DNA of 64,000 nt from QIAW01 sp035487295 (GCA_035487295.1 DATHMH010000015.1:186001-250000), one strand, 5' to 3'. Positions 25,844 to 35,229 are shown, numbered from the stretch's first letter. A program made the numbers and translations. The notes: generated by a model from the letters alone, not told the origin.

Positions 25844-27400
25844 ATGAAGCCACCTTGCGATGAAGCCGTAATCGGGACTGGGGTTGTTGAAGTGCCGTGC
25901 ACAGCAAAAGCAAGGTCCTGGATCCTGGCTGCGACCATTCTCGGGTCCAGCATGGCTTTCATCGATAGCACAGTTGTCAACGTCGCTCTGCCGGCGATCC
26001 AGGCGAGCTTTCATGCAACCGTGGTGGATGTGCAATGGGTGGTCGAGTCTTACGGGCTTTTCCTGGGCGCCCTGATCCTGGCCGGCGGGTCGCTTGGCGA
26101 TCTGTTTGGCCGCCGTCTCATCTTCGTAACCGGTGTGGCAATCTTTGCCGCAGCTTCCCTGGCTTGCGGAATCGCGGCAAGCATTCATCAGTTGATCATT
26201 GCCAGGAGCATTCAAGGCGTGGGAGCGGCATTGCTCGTGCCCGGCAGCCTTGCGATTATCAGTACGTCTTTTGACGAGAAAAGCCGTGGTCACGCCATCG
26301 GCACCTGGTCCGGCTTTACGGCAATCACCACCGCGGTTGGTCCCGTTCTTGGCGGCTGGCTGGTCGAGCATGCCTCCTGGCGCTGGGCATTTTTCATCAA
26401 TCTCCCGATTGCGGCCGTGGTGATGGCGATTTCGCTTTGGCGAATTCCAGAAAGCCGCAGCACTATTACAGCGCGCATCGACTGGGCCGGGGCCCTTCTT
26501 GCCACATTCGCACTCGGCGGTTTAGTGAACGGCTTCCTCGAATCCGTCAACCTGGGTTGGAGTAATCCCCTGGTTCTCGGAAGCTTGATCGTTGGTTTTG
26601 GGTGTCTTGTCGCGTTGGTTTTCGTGGAAGCCCGCGTTACTTCGCCGATGGTGCCGCTCACGCTTTTCAAATCGCGCAGCTTCAGCGGCGCGAACCTGCT
26701 CACCCTGTTTCTCTATGCAGCAATTGGAATTTTCTTTTTTCTGTTGCCGTTGAATCTGATCCAAGTCCAGCGATACTCGGCATCTGCTGCGGGCGCCGCC
26801 ATTCTTCCCCTGATCCTGCTGATGTTCCTTCTTTCGCGCTGGGCCGGCGGACTGGTTGCTCACTACGGGCCAAGAGGTCCGCTGACCATCGGCCCGCTCA
26901 TTACCGCTATGGGTTTCGTTCTGTTTACCTTGCCGTCGGTTGGAAATAGCTATTGGAGGTCGTTTTTTCCGGCATTGATCGTCCTGGGATTCGGGATGAC
27001 GGTCACCGTGGCTCCTCTCACCACAGTCGTAATGAATTCAGTGGACCAAGACCGGGTCGGTACCGCTTCTGGAATCAACAATGCCGTTGCCCGGGTCGCA
27101 GGTGTGCTTGCAATCGCAGTCCTTGGGATTGTGATGGTAAAGGCTTTTGGTTCCCGCCTGAACCACAGCCTTGATCCCCTGTCACTGCCGTCTGGCATGT
27201 TACAGAAGCTTCAATCGGACGAGATCAGGCTCGCCGGCTTGCAGGCGCCCGCCGCCCTCGGTCCTGCTACGAGATCTGCCATTCAAGAGATGATTGGCGA
27301 TGCCTTTGTATTCGGATTCAGAGTCGTCATGTTGATTTGCGCAGGCCTCTCCGTTTTAAGTGCAGCCGTGGCGGCGCGTATGATTTCAAAGCGTGATTGA
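25844..27400 (+). CDS. MFS transporter, DHA2 (EmrB/QacA) type
   Basis: This 518-residue membrane protein has about 14 hydrophobic segments. Typical DHA2 motifs are present: AFIDSTVVNVALPAIQ in helix 1, the loop 2-3 motif GSLGDLFGRR, RSIQGVGAALLVPGSLAII and the motif C region VGPVLGGWLVEHASWRWAFF. It most likely exports drugs or other small hydrophobic molecules by proton antiport. No adjacent membrane-fusion partner or TetR-type regulator is seen. The EamA gene follows closely on the same strand. Confidence 0.9.
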   Translation: MKPPCDEAVIGTGVVEVPCTAKARSWILAATILGSSMAFIDSTVVNVALPAIQASFHATVVDVQWVVESYGLFLGALILAGGSLGDLFGRRLIFVTGVAIFAAASLACGIAASIHQLIIARSIQGVGAALLVPGSLAIISTSFDEKSRGHAIGTWSGFTAITTAVGPVLGGWLVEHASWRWAFFINLPIAAVVMAISLWRIPESRSTITARIDWAGALLATFALGGLVNGFLESVNLGWSNPLVLGSLIVGFGCLVALVFVEARVTSPMVPLTLFKSRSFSGANLLTLFLYAAIGIFFFLLPLNLIQVQRYSASAAGAAILPLILLMFLLSRWAGGLVAHYGPRGPLTIGPLITAMGFVLFTLPSVGNSYWRSFFPALIVLGFGMTVTVAPLTTVVMNSVDQDRVGTASGINNAVARVAGVLAIAVLGIVMVKAFGSRLNHSLDPLSLPSGMLQKLQSDEIRLAGLQAPAALGPATRSAIQEMIGDAFVFGFRVVMLICAGLSVLSAAVAARMISKRD

Positions 27401-27504
27401 TCGCGCTGGTCGGCCGCGTGCTCGTTCCAGGTTTTTTAACTGCATCGCCTCGCCGCGTAGCTAATCTAATCGTCATGCGGTTTTCCTTGCCCGCATACTC
27501 AGCT

Positions 27505-28461
27505 ATGGAAGCTAATACACATCGCCCGGCGTGGAAGACGCTGTTGGCTTTCGCGATTATCTATTTTGTGTGGGGCTCCACATTCCTCGCGATTCGCATT
27601 GGCGTTCGCGAGGTTCCACCGTTGCTTTTTGCCGCGATGCGCTTCCTGACTGCCGGACTGGTTCTTTATGGCTGGATGATCGCGAAGGGAGAGCCTACGC
27701 CAAGCCGGCGCCAATGGATGGCAGCATCGCTAATTGCAATCTTTATCTTCGTGCTCGACTACGGGCTGTTGTTCTGGGCCGAGCAGCGGGTGCCTTCGGG
27801 CATTGCAGCGGTGATGTTGGCCACGATTCCAGTGTTTATGGCGTTGTCGGAAATCATTTTTCTGCGAACCCAGAGGCTCACCCTGCGCCTGGCCCTGGCG
27901 CTGCTGATCGGGATTGGCGGAGTGGCAGTGCTGGTGAGCCGCTCGTTGAATCTCGGCGGAGCCCCGGTCGACAGCATGGGCGCTGTGGCGCTGATCATTG
28001 CAGCCATGAGCTGGTCGATAGCGTCGGTGCTTACGCGCAAGCTGCCGCTGCCGCCTTCCAAAGTCATGAGCTCGGGAGCGCAGATGCTCGCCGGCGGAGT
28101 GTTTCTAACTCTCGTCGCGGGCGCGCTGGGCGAGTTTCGTAATTTCCATCCGTCAACCATCTCACGCGGAGTGTGGTTTTCTCTGCTCTACCTGATTATC
28201 GCGGGCTCCATCATCGGGTTTACCGCCTACGTGTGGCTGATTCATCATGAATCGCCGACCAAAGTCGGGACCTACGCTTATGTGAATCCGGTGGTGGCCG
28301 TGCTGCTTGGGTATTTCCTGGGCGGCGAAGCGCTTGGCGCGCGAACCATACTTGGGACTCTGTTTGTGCTGGTCAGCGTCCTGGTCATCACCACGACGCG
28401 GGCCGAGAAGCCGGTAACAACTCTCGCTGTGGAAGACACGGCGGAAGTCGCAAGCTCCTGA
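27505..28461 (+). CDS. EamA-family DMT transporter
   Basis: From the chosen ATG this is a 318-residue protein with ten hydrophobic helices in two EamA repeats (IYFVWGSTFLAIRIGVREVP in the first; AAMSWSIASVLTRKLPLPP opening the second). The end motif PTKVGTYAYVNPVVAVLLGY is characteristic of the YdcZ/RhaT-like drug/metabolite exporter superfamily. The substrate is unknown. The start is uncertain: an in-frame ATG at 27475 and a TTG at 27397 overlapping the MFS stop are also open, and none has a good ribosome site. Confidence 0.88.
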   Translation: MEANTHRPAWKTLLAFAIIYFVWGSTFLAIRIGVREVPPLLFAAMRFLTAGLVLYGWMIAKGEPTPSRRQWMAASLIAIFIFVLDYGLLFWAEQRVPSGIAAVMLATIPVFMALSEIIFLRTQRLTLRLALALLIGIGGVAVLVSRSLNLGGAPVDSMGAVALIIAAMSWSIASVLTRKLPLPPSKVMSSGAQMLAGGVFLTLVAGALGEFRNFHPSTISRGVWFSLLYLIIAGSIIGFTAYVWLIHHESPTKVGTYAYVNPVVAVLLGYFLGGEALGARTILGTLFVLVSVLVITTTRAEKPVTTLAVEDTAEVASS

Positions 28462-28674
28462 TCTGGAAGGGCGCTCACCGAAGCTATCAAAATTCCCCAC
28501 CTTTGCCGTGTGTACTGTCCAGGTTCCGATCGGAATGCGATATTTTCACACGCCTCGCTCTGCGGCAAAATGCAGGGGAAGATTTCCTTCCAGCTCTGGT
28601 AAAGTTACGAAAGTAGCAGGGAGCAGGCCGACTAAAGTCATCTATGGGAGCCTTTCTCCCGCCTCTATATTCAC

Positions 28675-30039
28675 ATGTTGAAGCCCAAAGCCAGCAAGCG
28701 AGCTGACGCAAACAAGGAACCCATGAAAGGCCAGCGCGTCAATAATCGGGTCAACCCCCAGGATCGACGTGTGCCCACCCATACGAGGGTTCTGAAGACG
28801 CTCTACCGGCTGACCATGCCCGGAGGCATGTTGCTGCTGATTCTGGCCGTGCTGGCGCATGCCGGGCTGTTCGCCGATACCAAGACGCCCTTCGTACGTT
28901 TTTACGCCTACTTTGTATTTGGAATTGGCCTGCTGTTGAGCGCCTACTTTAAGCGCAGCCGCCTGTTCTTTGCGATTCTCGTAGTGGTTCTGGCAGAGCG
29001 CACCCTGGAGTGGCTTGCGCCCGGGTTTTTATCCGCAAAAGTGGGCAAATCGGTCTTTGAGGCCATTGCTTTGTTGCTGCCGCTCAACCTGCTGGCGCTG
29101 ACCTTCATGCGCGACCGCGGCATTATTTCTCCCGCGGGAAAACAGCGGATCGCGTTCATCGCGTTTCAGATCATCGCGGTTGGAATTCTTTGCGTGCCCG
29201 CGCAAGCCTACGCTGCCACCGTGCTGAATTATGAATTCATCGACCGGCATCTTGTGCAATGGAGCAGCATCTCGCAGCCGGCGTTGCTGGCCTTTCTCGC
29301 AGCCGCAGTTGCCATGATTATTTCCCTGATCCGCAAGTACCAGCCGGTGGAAAGCAGCCTGTTCTGGGCGCTGGTGGCCGCGTTCGTGGCCTTGCAGATC
29401 GGCAGGGGCCATCTCTCCAGCATTTATTTTGCGACCGGCGGATTAATTCTCATCATCGCTGTGCTTGAGACTTCGCATGCCATGGCCTACCGCGACGAAC
29501 TCACGCAGTTGCCCAGCCGCCGCGCCCTCAACGAAACCCTGCTAAAGCTGGGAGACACCTACAGCATCGGGATGCTGGACGTTGATAACTTCAAAAAATT
29601 CAACGACAGCTACGGCCATGAGGCCGGCGACCAGGCCCTGCGCATGGTAGCTTCAAAGTTGGCGACCATCGCCGGCGGCGGCAAGCCGTTCCGCTACGGG
29701 GGAGAGGAATTCACAGTCGTCTTTCCCGATAAGTCGGTGAGCGAGGCTTATACCTACCTGGATACGATGAGAAAGATGATTGAGCAATCCATCTTTACCG
29801 TGCGCGGCAAAGACCGGCGCAGGTCGAAAAATAAAGCTCAGCGAAATGGCACCCGCGAAGTTGAAGTCAACGTTACCGTGAGCATCGGCGTCGCCGCACG
29901 CGACGAGGAAAAGACCACGCCAGACCAAGTGATCCGCTCCGCCGATAAGGCGCTCTACCGTGCCAAGGCCAAAGGCCGCAACCGCACTATCGCCGTCAAG
30001 CCGGCCAGCGAAGAGATGCGCATCGTCAGCATCCGATAG
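28675..30039 (+). CDS. Membrane-bound diguanylate cyclase (GGDEF)
   Basis: This 454-residue protein has six or seven membrane helices in residues 45-270 (MLLLILAVLAHAGLF, FYAYFVFGIGLLLSAYF and others) followed by a GGDEF domain (about 280-440). The active loop RYGGEEF (340-346) is the functional GGEEF variant, with upstream MLDVDNFKKFNDSYGHEAGD. It should make cyclic-di-GMP. No RxxD inhibitory site is found just before GGEEF, so product inhibition at that site is not expected. M17 at 28723, preceded by AAGGA, is an alternative start. No EAL or HD-GYP protein is nearby. Confidence 0.92.
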   Translation: MLKPKASKRADANKEPMKGQRVNNRVNPQDRRVPTHTRVLKTLYRLTMPGGMLLLILAVLAHAGLFADTKTPFVRFYAYFVFGIGLLLSAYFKRSRLFFAILVVVLAERTLEWLAPGFLSAKVGKSVFEAIALLLPLNLLALTFMRDRGIISPAGKQRIAFIAFQIIAVGILCVPAQAYAATVLNYEFIDRHLVQWSSISQPALLAFLAAAVAMIISLIRKYQPVESSLFWALVAAFVALQIGRGHLSSIYFATGGLILIIAVLETSHAMAYRDELTQLPSRRALNETLLKLGDTYSIGMLDVDNFKKFNDSYGHEAGDQALRMVASKLATIAGGGKPFRYGGEEFTVVFPDKSVSEAYTYLDTMRKMIEQSIFTVRGKDRRRSKNKAQRNGTREVEVNVTVSIGVAARDEEKTTPDQVIRSADKALYRAKAKGRNRTIAVKPASEEMRIVSIR

Positions 30040-30087
30040 ACTCTCAACAATAAATCTCAACAAGCGCCGTGATAACATCGCTGGCTC

Positions 30088-31101
30088 ATGACTTCTATTC
30101 CCAATAGCATGCGTGCGGTGCAGCTTCGCGCCTATGACGGCAAACCAGAGAATATTGCTGTCGCTCAGATTCCTGTGCCGCGTCCGAATGCGGGAGAAGT
30201 GTTGGTGCGCATGGCCGCCGCGCCGGTGAATCCTTCAGATCTCGCATTTACGCGCGGACTGTATGGCTTCAAGAAACCGTTGCCTGCCATTCCCGGATTT
30301 GAAGGCAGCGGCACAGTGGTAGAAGCGGGGAAGGGAATGATGGCCAGGTTCCTGAAAGGGAAGCGAGTGGCGTGCCACGCGGCCGATCCGAAAATTGCCG
30401 GCGGCACCTGGGCAGAATACCTGGTGACTCCGGCAAACGCCGCCGTACCGCTGCGCAAAGAAGTGGATATGGAACAAGGCGCGACCATGCTGGTCAATCC
30501 CATGACGGCGTGGGCGCTGGTGGAGGCCGCGCGGCAAGGAAGCCACCCTGCCATTGTTCAGACAGCCGCGGCCAGCGCCCTGGGACGAATGGTCTTGCGG
30601 CTGGCGCGGAAGTTTTCTCTTCCCGTAATCAATGTAGTCCGCCGCGCCGAACAGGTGGAACTTCTGCGGGGTATGGGCGCAGAGTACGTTCTGAACAGCA
30701 GCGATGCAGACTTCGACAGCAAACTTCGCGAGTTGTGCCAGCAACTGAAGGCCAGCATCGGCTTCGATTCCGTGGCCGGCGAAACGACATTGCGCGTGTT
30801 ACGCGCGCAACCCAGAGGGAGCCGTATGCTGGTATACGGTGCACTGGCGCTGGCGCCGTGCCAGATGGATCCGGGTTCGCTGATCTTTGAAGGCAAGCGC
30901 GTGGAAGGTTTTTGGCTGAGTGGCTGGCTACGCGACAAAAGCTTGCTCAGCAAATTCAGAATCGCACAGCAGGTGCAAAAACTGCTCGCCGGCGAGTTGA
31001 GGACCGATTTTCAGGCGCGCTTTCCGCTGGAAGAGGCCGCTCGCGCTTTGCAGCAGTATGCGGCGAATATGACGGCGGGAAAGGTTCTGCTAATTCCTTA
31101 G
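30088..31101 (+). CDS. Quinone oxidoreductase-like MDR family protein
   Basis: This 337-residue protein is a medium-chain dehydrogenase/reductase. The N-terminal GroES-like domain includes VPRPNAGEVLVRMAAAPVNP and IPGFEGSGTVVEAG, and there is a Rossmann domain. The usual nucleotide motif is altered to QTAAASALGRMVLRLARK, similar to NADPH:quinone reductases that lack structural zinc. No zinc-ligand cysteines are seen. It probably reduces quinones or enones with NADPH. The physiological substrate is unknown. It starts 48 bases after the cyclase gene. Confidence 0.85.
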   Translation: MTSIPNSMRAVQLRAYDGKPENIAVAQIPVPRPNAGEVLVRMAAAPVNPSDLAFTRGLYGFKKPLPAIPGFEGSGTVVEAGKGMMARFLKGKRVACHAADPKIAGGTWAEYLVTPANAAVPLRKEVDMEQGATMLVNPMTAWALVEAARQGSHPAIVQTAAASALGRMVLRLARKFSLPVINVVRRAEQVELLRGMGAEYVLNSSDADFDSKLRELCQQLKASIGFDSVAGETTLRVLRAQPRGSRMLVYGALALAPCQMDPGSLIFEGKRVEGFWLSGWLRDKSLLSKFRIAQQVQKLLAGELRTDFQARFPLEEAARALQQYAANMTAGKVLLIP

Positions 31102-31184
31102 AGAAACAATTCACCACGAAGGCACGGAGAAAAGCGTTTGTTTTTGTCACGTGGTTAAACAGTTTTCCTGAATATTGATTCGTT

Positions 31185-31215
31185 ACTGAGTACTGACAAC
31201 TGAGTACCGGGTACT
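31185..31215. repeat. Tandem GAGTACTGACAACT-type repeat
   Basis: Three imperfect GAGTACTG/GAGTACCGGGTACTG words lie between two convergent genes. A GCACGGAGAAAAG word near 31122 is another dispersed-repeat fragment. The same kinds of word appear in other intergenic regions. Confidence 0.45.
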
Positions 31216-31219
31216 GTTC

Positions 31220-31522
31220 TTAGGCTTTTCCCCGCATCTTCGCGGCCCACCAGCGCACTCCGACAAACAGAAAGCGCCAGTCGTGGAAGAACTCGGGGGC
31301 TTTGCGCTCGAAGGCGTGTCCGATGAATTGCAGCGCCCATCCGAGCAGGAACAGGGCCAGCGCGTACACCCATAGCCAATGGACAAAGAGGGCGGCCACG
31401 AACAGCGCAAGGGAGAGGACGATGGTGGGAATCCCGAATGTGTGGCACATCCGGTTTATAGGGTGTTGGTGGCTGCTTGCGTACTGCGCGATCCATTGCT
31501 CGTTGGTGCGCCCACCCAGCAT
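31220..31522 (-). CDS. DUF962 / Mpo1-like membrane protein
   Basis: This 100-residue membrane protein carries the DUF962 signature ASSHQHPINRMCHTFGIP near the N-terminus, two hydrophobic hairpins (TIVLSLALFVAALFVHWLW and ALALFLLGWALQFIGHAFE) and EFFHDWRFLFVG. The conserved histidines match those of yeast Mpo1, a dioxygenase in 2-hydroxy fatty-acid alpha-oxidation, so a lipid-related oxygenase role is possible but unproven in bacteria. It is divergent from the aconitase-family gene with about 60 bases between starts. Confidence 0.85.
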   Translation of the reverse strand: MLGGRTNEQWIAQYASSHQHPINRMCHTFGIPTIVLSLALFVAALFVHWLWVYALALFLLGWALQFIGHAFERKAPEFFHDWRFLFVGVRWWAAKMRGKA

Positions 31523-31582
31523 AGGTGGAAATTATACTCTGCCGGCGAGCCTTGCAGCCGCTTTCTTGCTAGAATTTTAGTT

Positions 31583-33610
31583 GTGGTACCGCTCCTCACT
31601 GAACGCAGGATCGACAAGCGTCCTGACCGGGTGACCTTGCAGGGACGTATTCTTTTTCTCACTGAAGATCCTGAACTCATCAAGAGGCAGCTTGCCGGCT
31701 GGGACTTGCCCTGGGACACGCGTAATCCCGTCAACAATCCTAAACTGCGCGATGACATTTCCACCGACGAGATCACGCCGGCGCATTACTGTTTTTACTT
31801 CGACCAAACCTTAGGCGAGATTCCCTATTTGGGATTGAAGTGCGGCGGCGAAGTTCCCATAGGCCGGGGCGATGTGAAGCGCGGCGGCTTTGTGGCTTCG
31901 GTGAGCGGCAAGCGGCGCGGCAAAGGCTCCAGCCGCGAGCAGTCGCCTTATGCGGAGATGTGCGCAGGCATCCAGCTTGTGATTGCGGAAAACATCGAGC
32001 GCATCTACAAGCAGAATTGCCAAAACCTGGGCGTGCTCACTTCCAACAACTTTTTTCTGATCGATAAAATCCGCGCCGGCACCGAGGTCCTGCTCGGCGA
32101 ATTTACCCAGGGTGAAGATGAGATCACGCGCCAGGTCATCGAATACGGCGGCCTGTTTCCATTCAACGTGGCCCGCATGCAGAAGAAGGTATTTCTGCCG
32201 CCCATCACCGCCGGCAAACGGGCGATGACGCTGGCAGAAAAAATATTTGCCCGCCACATGATCAATGAAAATGGCGGAGTGGGCGTGGCGTTTGTGAAGC
32301 CCGGCGACACCGGATTTGCCCGCACCGATTTGCGCTTCAGCCATGAGTATGTGACTCCGATGGCGTCGATCTTCTATGAGCAAAACGTGGGCAAAGACGT
32401 TCCGGTCAATGATGCCGCGTCGGTGATCTTCTTCCGCGATCATCTTACGTTTCTCGACGAAGTATTGTCGGAAGAAAAAAAGAAGATGGGCCTGCTCGAC
32501 CTGGCCACACAGCTTAAGCTCAAGCAGATGGAGTTTGCCCATTCGCAGGGCATCAAGCTGCATGGAGAGCTGAAAGACCGCAAAGGTTCGGAGGGCATAT
32601 GCCACTCTGTAATTGCAGAAAGTTATGCCCTGCCGGGGCAGTTGAACGTAGGTTCGGATTCGCACACGCCGCATGTGGGAGCGGTGGGATGCGTTGCCTT
32701 TGGCATCGGCACTACTGACGTTTTCAACTCATGGATTATGAAAGATGTGCGCGTGAAGGTTCCGGAATCCGTGAAGGTAATTATCCGCGGCAAGCGCCGT
32801 CCGAATGTGACAGCTAAAGACTACATCCTGGCATTGCTGGCGATGGACTACATCCGCAGCGGCAAAGCGCTGGCCAAGGTGATGGAATATTCCGGCGAGG
32901 CCATCGAAGCTTTCGGAGTGGATGAACGCGCCACCATGACCAATATGGCGGCAGAGATCGGCGGGTTCACCGGCATTGTTGCTCCGGACGTGAAGGTGGC
33001 CGACTTCCTGGCCGAGCGCCGCGGTCTCGAGCGCTCGTGCGCGAACGCGATGATGGAAGGTTTGTACAGCGATCCTGATGCCCAGTACGCCCATGTGATT
33101 GAGTTGAACGCGGAGGAGATTTATCCCATGGTGGCGACGCCGGGCGATCCGGGAAACGGCAAGTTCGTTCGCGAGTTGCACACGCCCGTTCCGGTGGAAA
33201 TTGCCTATGGCGGCACCTGCACTGCCGGCAAGAACGAAGATATGGATATGTACGCCACGGTTTTGCGCGACGCCCTGCAACAGGGGAAGCGAGTCGCCAG
33301 CTCCTGCAAGTTTTATATCCAGTTCGGCTCGCAGGAGACGCGCGAGTACTGTGTGCGCAAAGGGTACCTGGAAATCTTCACCAAAGCCGGGGCCATCGTT
33401 ATCGAGCCCAGTTGCGGCGCCTGCATCAATGCCGGGCCAGGGGTTTCCACGCGTCCCGACCAGGTTGTGATCAGCGCGCAGAACCGCAACTTTCCCGGCC
33501 GCAGCGGACCGGGGCAGATGTATCTGGCCAGTCCATTGACCGTGGCAGCAAGCGCGGTGGCGGGCTACATTGTGGAGTATGTGCCGGCCCAGCAACTGCA
33601 AGTTGCATAG
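31583..33610 (+). CDS. Aconitase-family hydratase with N-terminal swivel domain
   Basis: From the GTG start this is a 675-residue [4Fe-4S] hydro-lyase. Cluster cysteines are C546 (GGTCTAGK) and C611/C614 (PSCGACINAG); NVGSDSHTPHVGAVG is the substrate loop. The swivel domain that normally ends aconitases (LeuD part) is at the N-terminus, seen as GKGSSREQSPYAE around residues 113-125, followed by the LeuC-like catalytic part. This order differs from AcnA and AcnB. It may act as aconitase, homoaconitase or methylcitrate/isopropylmalate isomerase; sequence alone does not decide. The start is uncertain because no ribosome site is seen and the frame is open further upstream. Confidence 0.85.
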   Translation: MVPLLTERRIDKRPDRVTLQGRILFLTEDPELIKRQLAGWDLPWDTRNPVNNPKLRDDISTDEITPAHYCFYFDQTLGEIPYLGLKCGGEVPIGRGDVKRGGFVASVSGKRRGKGSSREQSPYAEMCAGIQLVIAENIERIYKQNCQNLGVLTSNNFFLIDKIRAGTEVLLGEFTQGEDEITRQVIEYGGLFPFNVARMQKKVFLPPITAGKRAMTLAEKIFARHMINENGGVGVAFVKPGDTGFARTDLRFSHEYVTPMASIFYEQNVGKDVPVNDAASVIFFRDHLTFLDEVLSEEKKKMGLLDLATQLKLKQMEFAHSQGIKLHGELKDRKGSEGICHSVIAESYALPGQLNVGSDSHTPHVGAVGCVAFGIGTTDVFNSWIMKDVRVKVPESVKVIIRGKRRPNVTAKDYILALLAMDYIRSGKALAKVMEYSGEAIEAFGVDERATMTNMAAEIGGFTGIVAPDVKVADFLAERRGLERSCANAMMEGLYSDPDAQYAHVIELNAEEIYPMVATPGDPGNGKFVRELHTPVPVEIAYGGTCTAGKNEDMDMYATVLRDALQQGKRVASSCKFYIQFGSQETREYCVRKGYLEIFTKAGAIVIEPSCGACINAGPGVSTRPDQVVISAQNRNFPGRSGPGQMYLASPLTVAASAVAGYIVEYVPAQQLQVA

Positions 33611-33798
33611 ACTGGAAACGTGGCAAATGGCAATGAATTTCGCTGGATAGACGCAAATGAATGTAAAAAACCGCTGGTTTGGCTGCTAAAATCAGCCATT
33701 CGCTATTAAGATTTGCAGCATTTTAGCCCGGACGGCTACAATAACTGTTTAAGTTTAGTGAAGTTACCCTCACAGTCGACTGGAGAAGGACTGAATTT

Positions 33799-34059
33799 AT
33801 GGCATACGTAATTGCAGAACCGTGCATTGGAACCAAAGACTCGGCATGCGTGGACGCCTGCCCGGTGGATTGCATCCATCCCAAGAAAGATTCGCCCAAG
33901 CACGCGGAAGAGAAGATGCTCTATATTGACCCTGTGGAGTGCATCGATTGCGGGGCGTGCGTGCCGGTGTGCCCTGTATCGGCCATCTTCGCCGCCGACG
34001 ATCTTCCCGAAAAATGGAAGAATTACACCGAGATTAACGCCAAGTATTTCGGCCGGTAA
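33799..34059 (+). CDS. 7Fe-type ferredoxin
   Basis: This 86-residue ferredoxin has cysteines C9, C17, C21, C25 and C48, C51, C54, C58. The spacing of the first four (8, 4, 4) and of the last four (3, 3, 4) matches Azotobacter ferredoxin I, which binds one [3Fe-4S] and one [4Fe-4S] cluster, with C25 equivalent to its free cysteine. The 28-residue tail (DDLPEKWKNYTEINAKYFG) is typical of FdxA-like proteins. It is a cytosolic one-electron carrier. It is monocistronic, with a UUCG-loop terminator 44 bases after the stop. Confidence 0.92.
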   Translation: MAYVIAEPCIGTKDSACVDACPVDCIHPKKDSPKHAEEKMLYIDPVECIDCGACVPVCPVSAIFAADDLPEKWKNYTEINAKYFGR

Positions 34060-34102
34060 ATAAAGTTCCACGTATTTATTCGACGCCTTCTATTTTCAAA
34101 AG

Positions 34103-34127
34103 ACGCGCAGCTTCGGTTGCGCGTTTT
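34103..34127 (+). terminator. Ferredoxin terminator (UUCG tetraloop)
   Basis: ACGCGCAGC (34103-34111) pairs with GTTGCGCGT (34116-34124), with one G-U pair, around a TTCG loop and is followed by TTTTGCATTT. Because CAAAAG precedes it, it may work in both directions. The following sequence (34157-34190) contains a GCAGATGAACGCAGATAAAC repeat word. Confidence 0.85.
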
Positions 34128-34316
34128 GCATTTAGATAAGTCAAAACAAAAACTTTGCCGCAGATGAACGCAGATAAACGCTGATTTTTAATGTTGATCA
34201 CTGAACATAATTTCTTCAATTCCGCAATTACCCGATTACACAACTTCCAATGACTCAATGATCCGATGGCCCAATGATTCAATTCTCTGTGAATAAGTCC
34301 TACAATCAAAATTGAT

Positions 34317-35054
34317 ATGCTGAAGCAAACCGAGGCCATCGTATTACGCAGCTATCCCTTGCGAGAGGCTGATTTGCTGGTCAGCTTCTTCACCCGCCAG
34401 GAGGGCAAGCTGCGCGGGGTGGCGCGGGCAGCCAAGAAATCGAAGAAGCGCTTTGGCGGGTCTCTGGAGCCGCTGACGCGCGTGACCTTATATTACGAGG
34501 ACCGCGCCGGTAATGATCTGGCGCGCCTCGATAGCTGCGACGTCCTGGAGTCGCCTTTGGCGGAAGAAGTGGACTACCCGCGCGCCATCGGCCTGGCCCA
34601 CGTGGCTGAGATGCTGGAAGAATTGCTGCCTGACCGCGAGCCCAACGATTCCATCTTCCGGCTGGCAGTCTCTGTGCTGGTGAATCTGCGCGCCAAGGCC
34701 ATATGGATGCCGCTCACGTATTTCGATCTCTGGATGGTGCGGCTCATCGGCCTGCTTCCCGATCTGCGCTCCTGCATCGCTTGCGGGACAACCCTCAACG
34801 GCCATCCGGCATACTTTCATCCGCTGGCCGACGGGCTGGCCTGCGCCAAAGACAAGCGCCTGGCATCGCACGAGATGTCGCCGGAATCGCGCGCCCTGGC
34901 GGCAGAGATCTTTCGCGCACCGGTAGAAAATTTTGCCGGCAGCGCATGGCCCCGCTCCCGCGCCGCCGACCTGCGCAAGTTTCTGGCCCAGTGCGTTGAG
35001 CGACAGGTGGAAAAGAAGCTGGTTACGTTTAGTATGTTGGAGAAAATCGAGTGA
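34317..35054 (+). CDS. recO: DNA repair protein RecO
   Basis: This 245-residue mediator acts with RecR to load RecA on SSB-coated DNA. The N-terminal OB-fold begins LKQTEAIVLRSYPLREADLL and contains FTRQEGKLRGVARAAKKSKK and RFGGSLEPLTRVTL. The C-terminal part has a helical bundle and a reduced zinc site (LRSCIACGTTL with C155 and C158, then LACAKDK); the canonical four-cysteine finger is incomplete. The start ATG overlaps a small AT-rich leader. glyQ follows 175 bases later. Confidence 0.92.
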   Translation: MLKQTEAIVLRSYPLREADLLVSFFTRQEGKLRGVARAAKKSKKRFGGSLEPLTRVTLYYEDRAGNDLARLDSCDVLESPLAEEVDYPRAIGLAHVAEMLEELLPDREPNDSIFRLAVSVLVNLRAKAIWMPLTYFDLWMVRLIGLLPDLRSCIACGTTLNGHPAYFHPLADGLACAKDKRLASHEMSPESRALAAEIFRAPVENFAGSAWPRSRAADLRKFLAQCVERQVEKKLVTFSMLEKIE

Positions 35055-35192
35055 GCGAGGAAAGCAATTAGCATTTAGCACTTGGCATTTAGCCATTCAA
35101 CATTGTCGAGTGCAAAAGAAGCTGCGTCTCATTTACACTGACTAGTTGTCCATATCGCTTCAAGGGGTTCTACAGGGTCATGAGTGGTTTTT

Positions 35193-35226
35193 AGCTAAAG
35201 GCTAAGAGCTAAGAGCCAAAAGCTAC
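35193..35226. repeat. AGCTAAAGGCTAAGAGC repeat before glyQ
   Basis: Four imperfect AGCTAAG-type units lie immediately before the glyQ start and reduce the space available for a ribosome site. A further pair of GCATTTAGC / GGCATTTAGCC words is at 35073-35093. No T-box antiterminator sequence is recognisable upstream of glyQ. Confidence 0.5.
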
Positions 35227-35229
35227 CAA

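Noticed and set aside
31379..31582. N-terminal extension of the aconitase-family protein
   Set aside because: It overlaps the divergent DUF962 gene and shows no conserved sequence; the enzyme domain begins after 31583.
35055..35229. T-box riboswitch upstream of glyQ
   Set aside because: No AGGGTGG-type T-box sequence, specifier loop or terminator/antiterminator pair is recognisable; the region is mostly word repeats.
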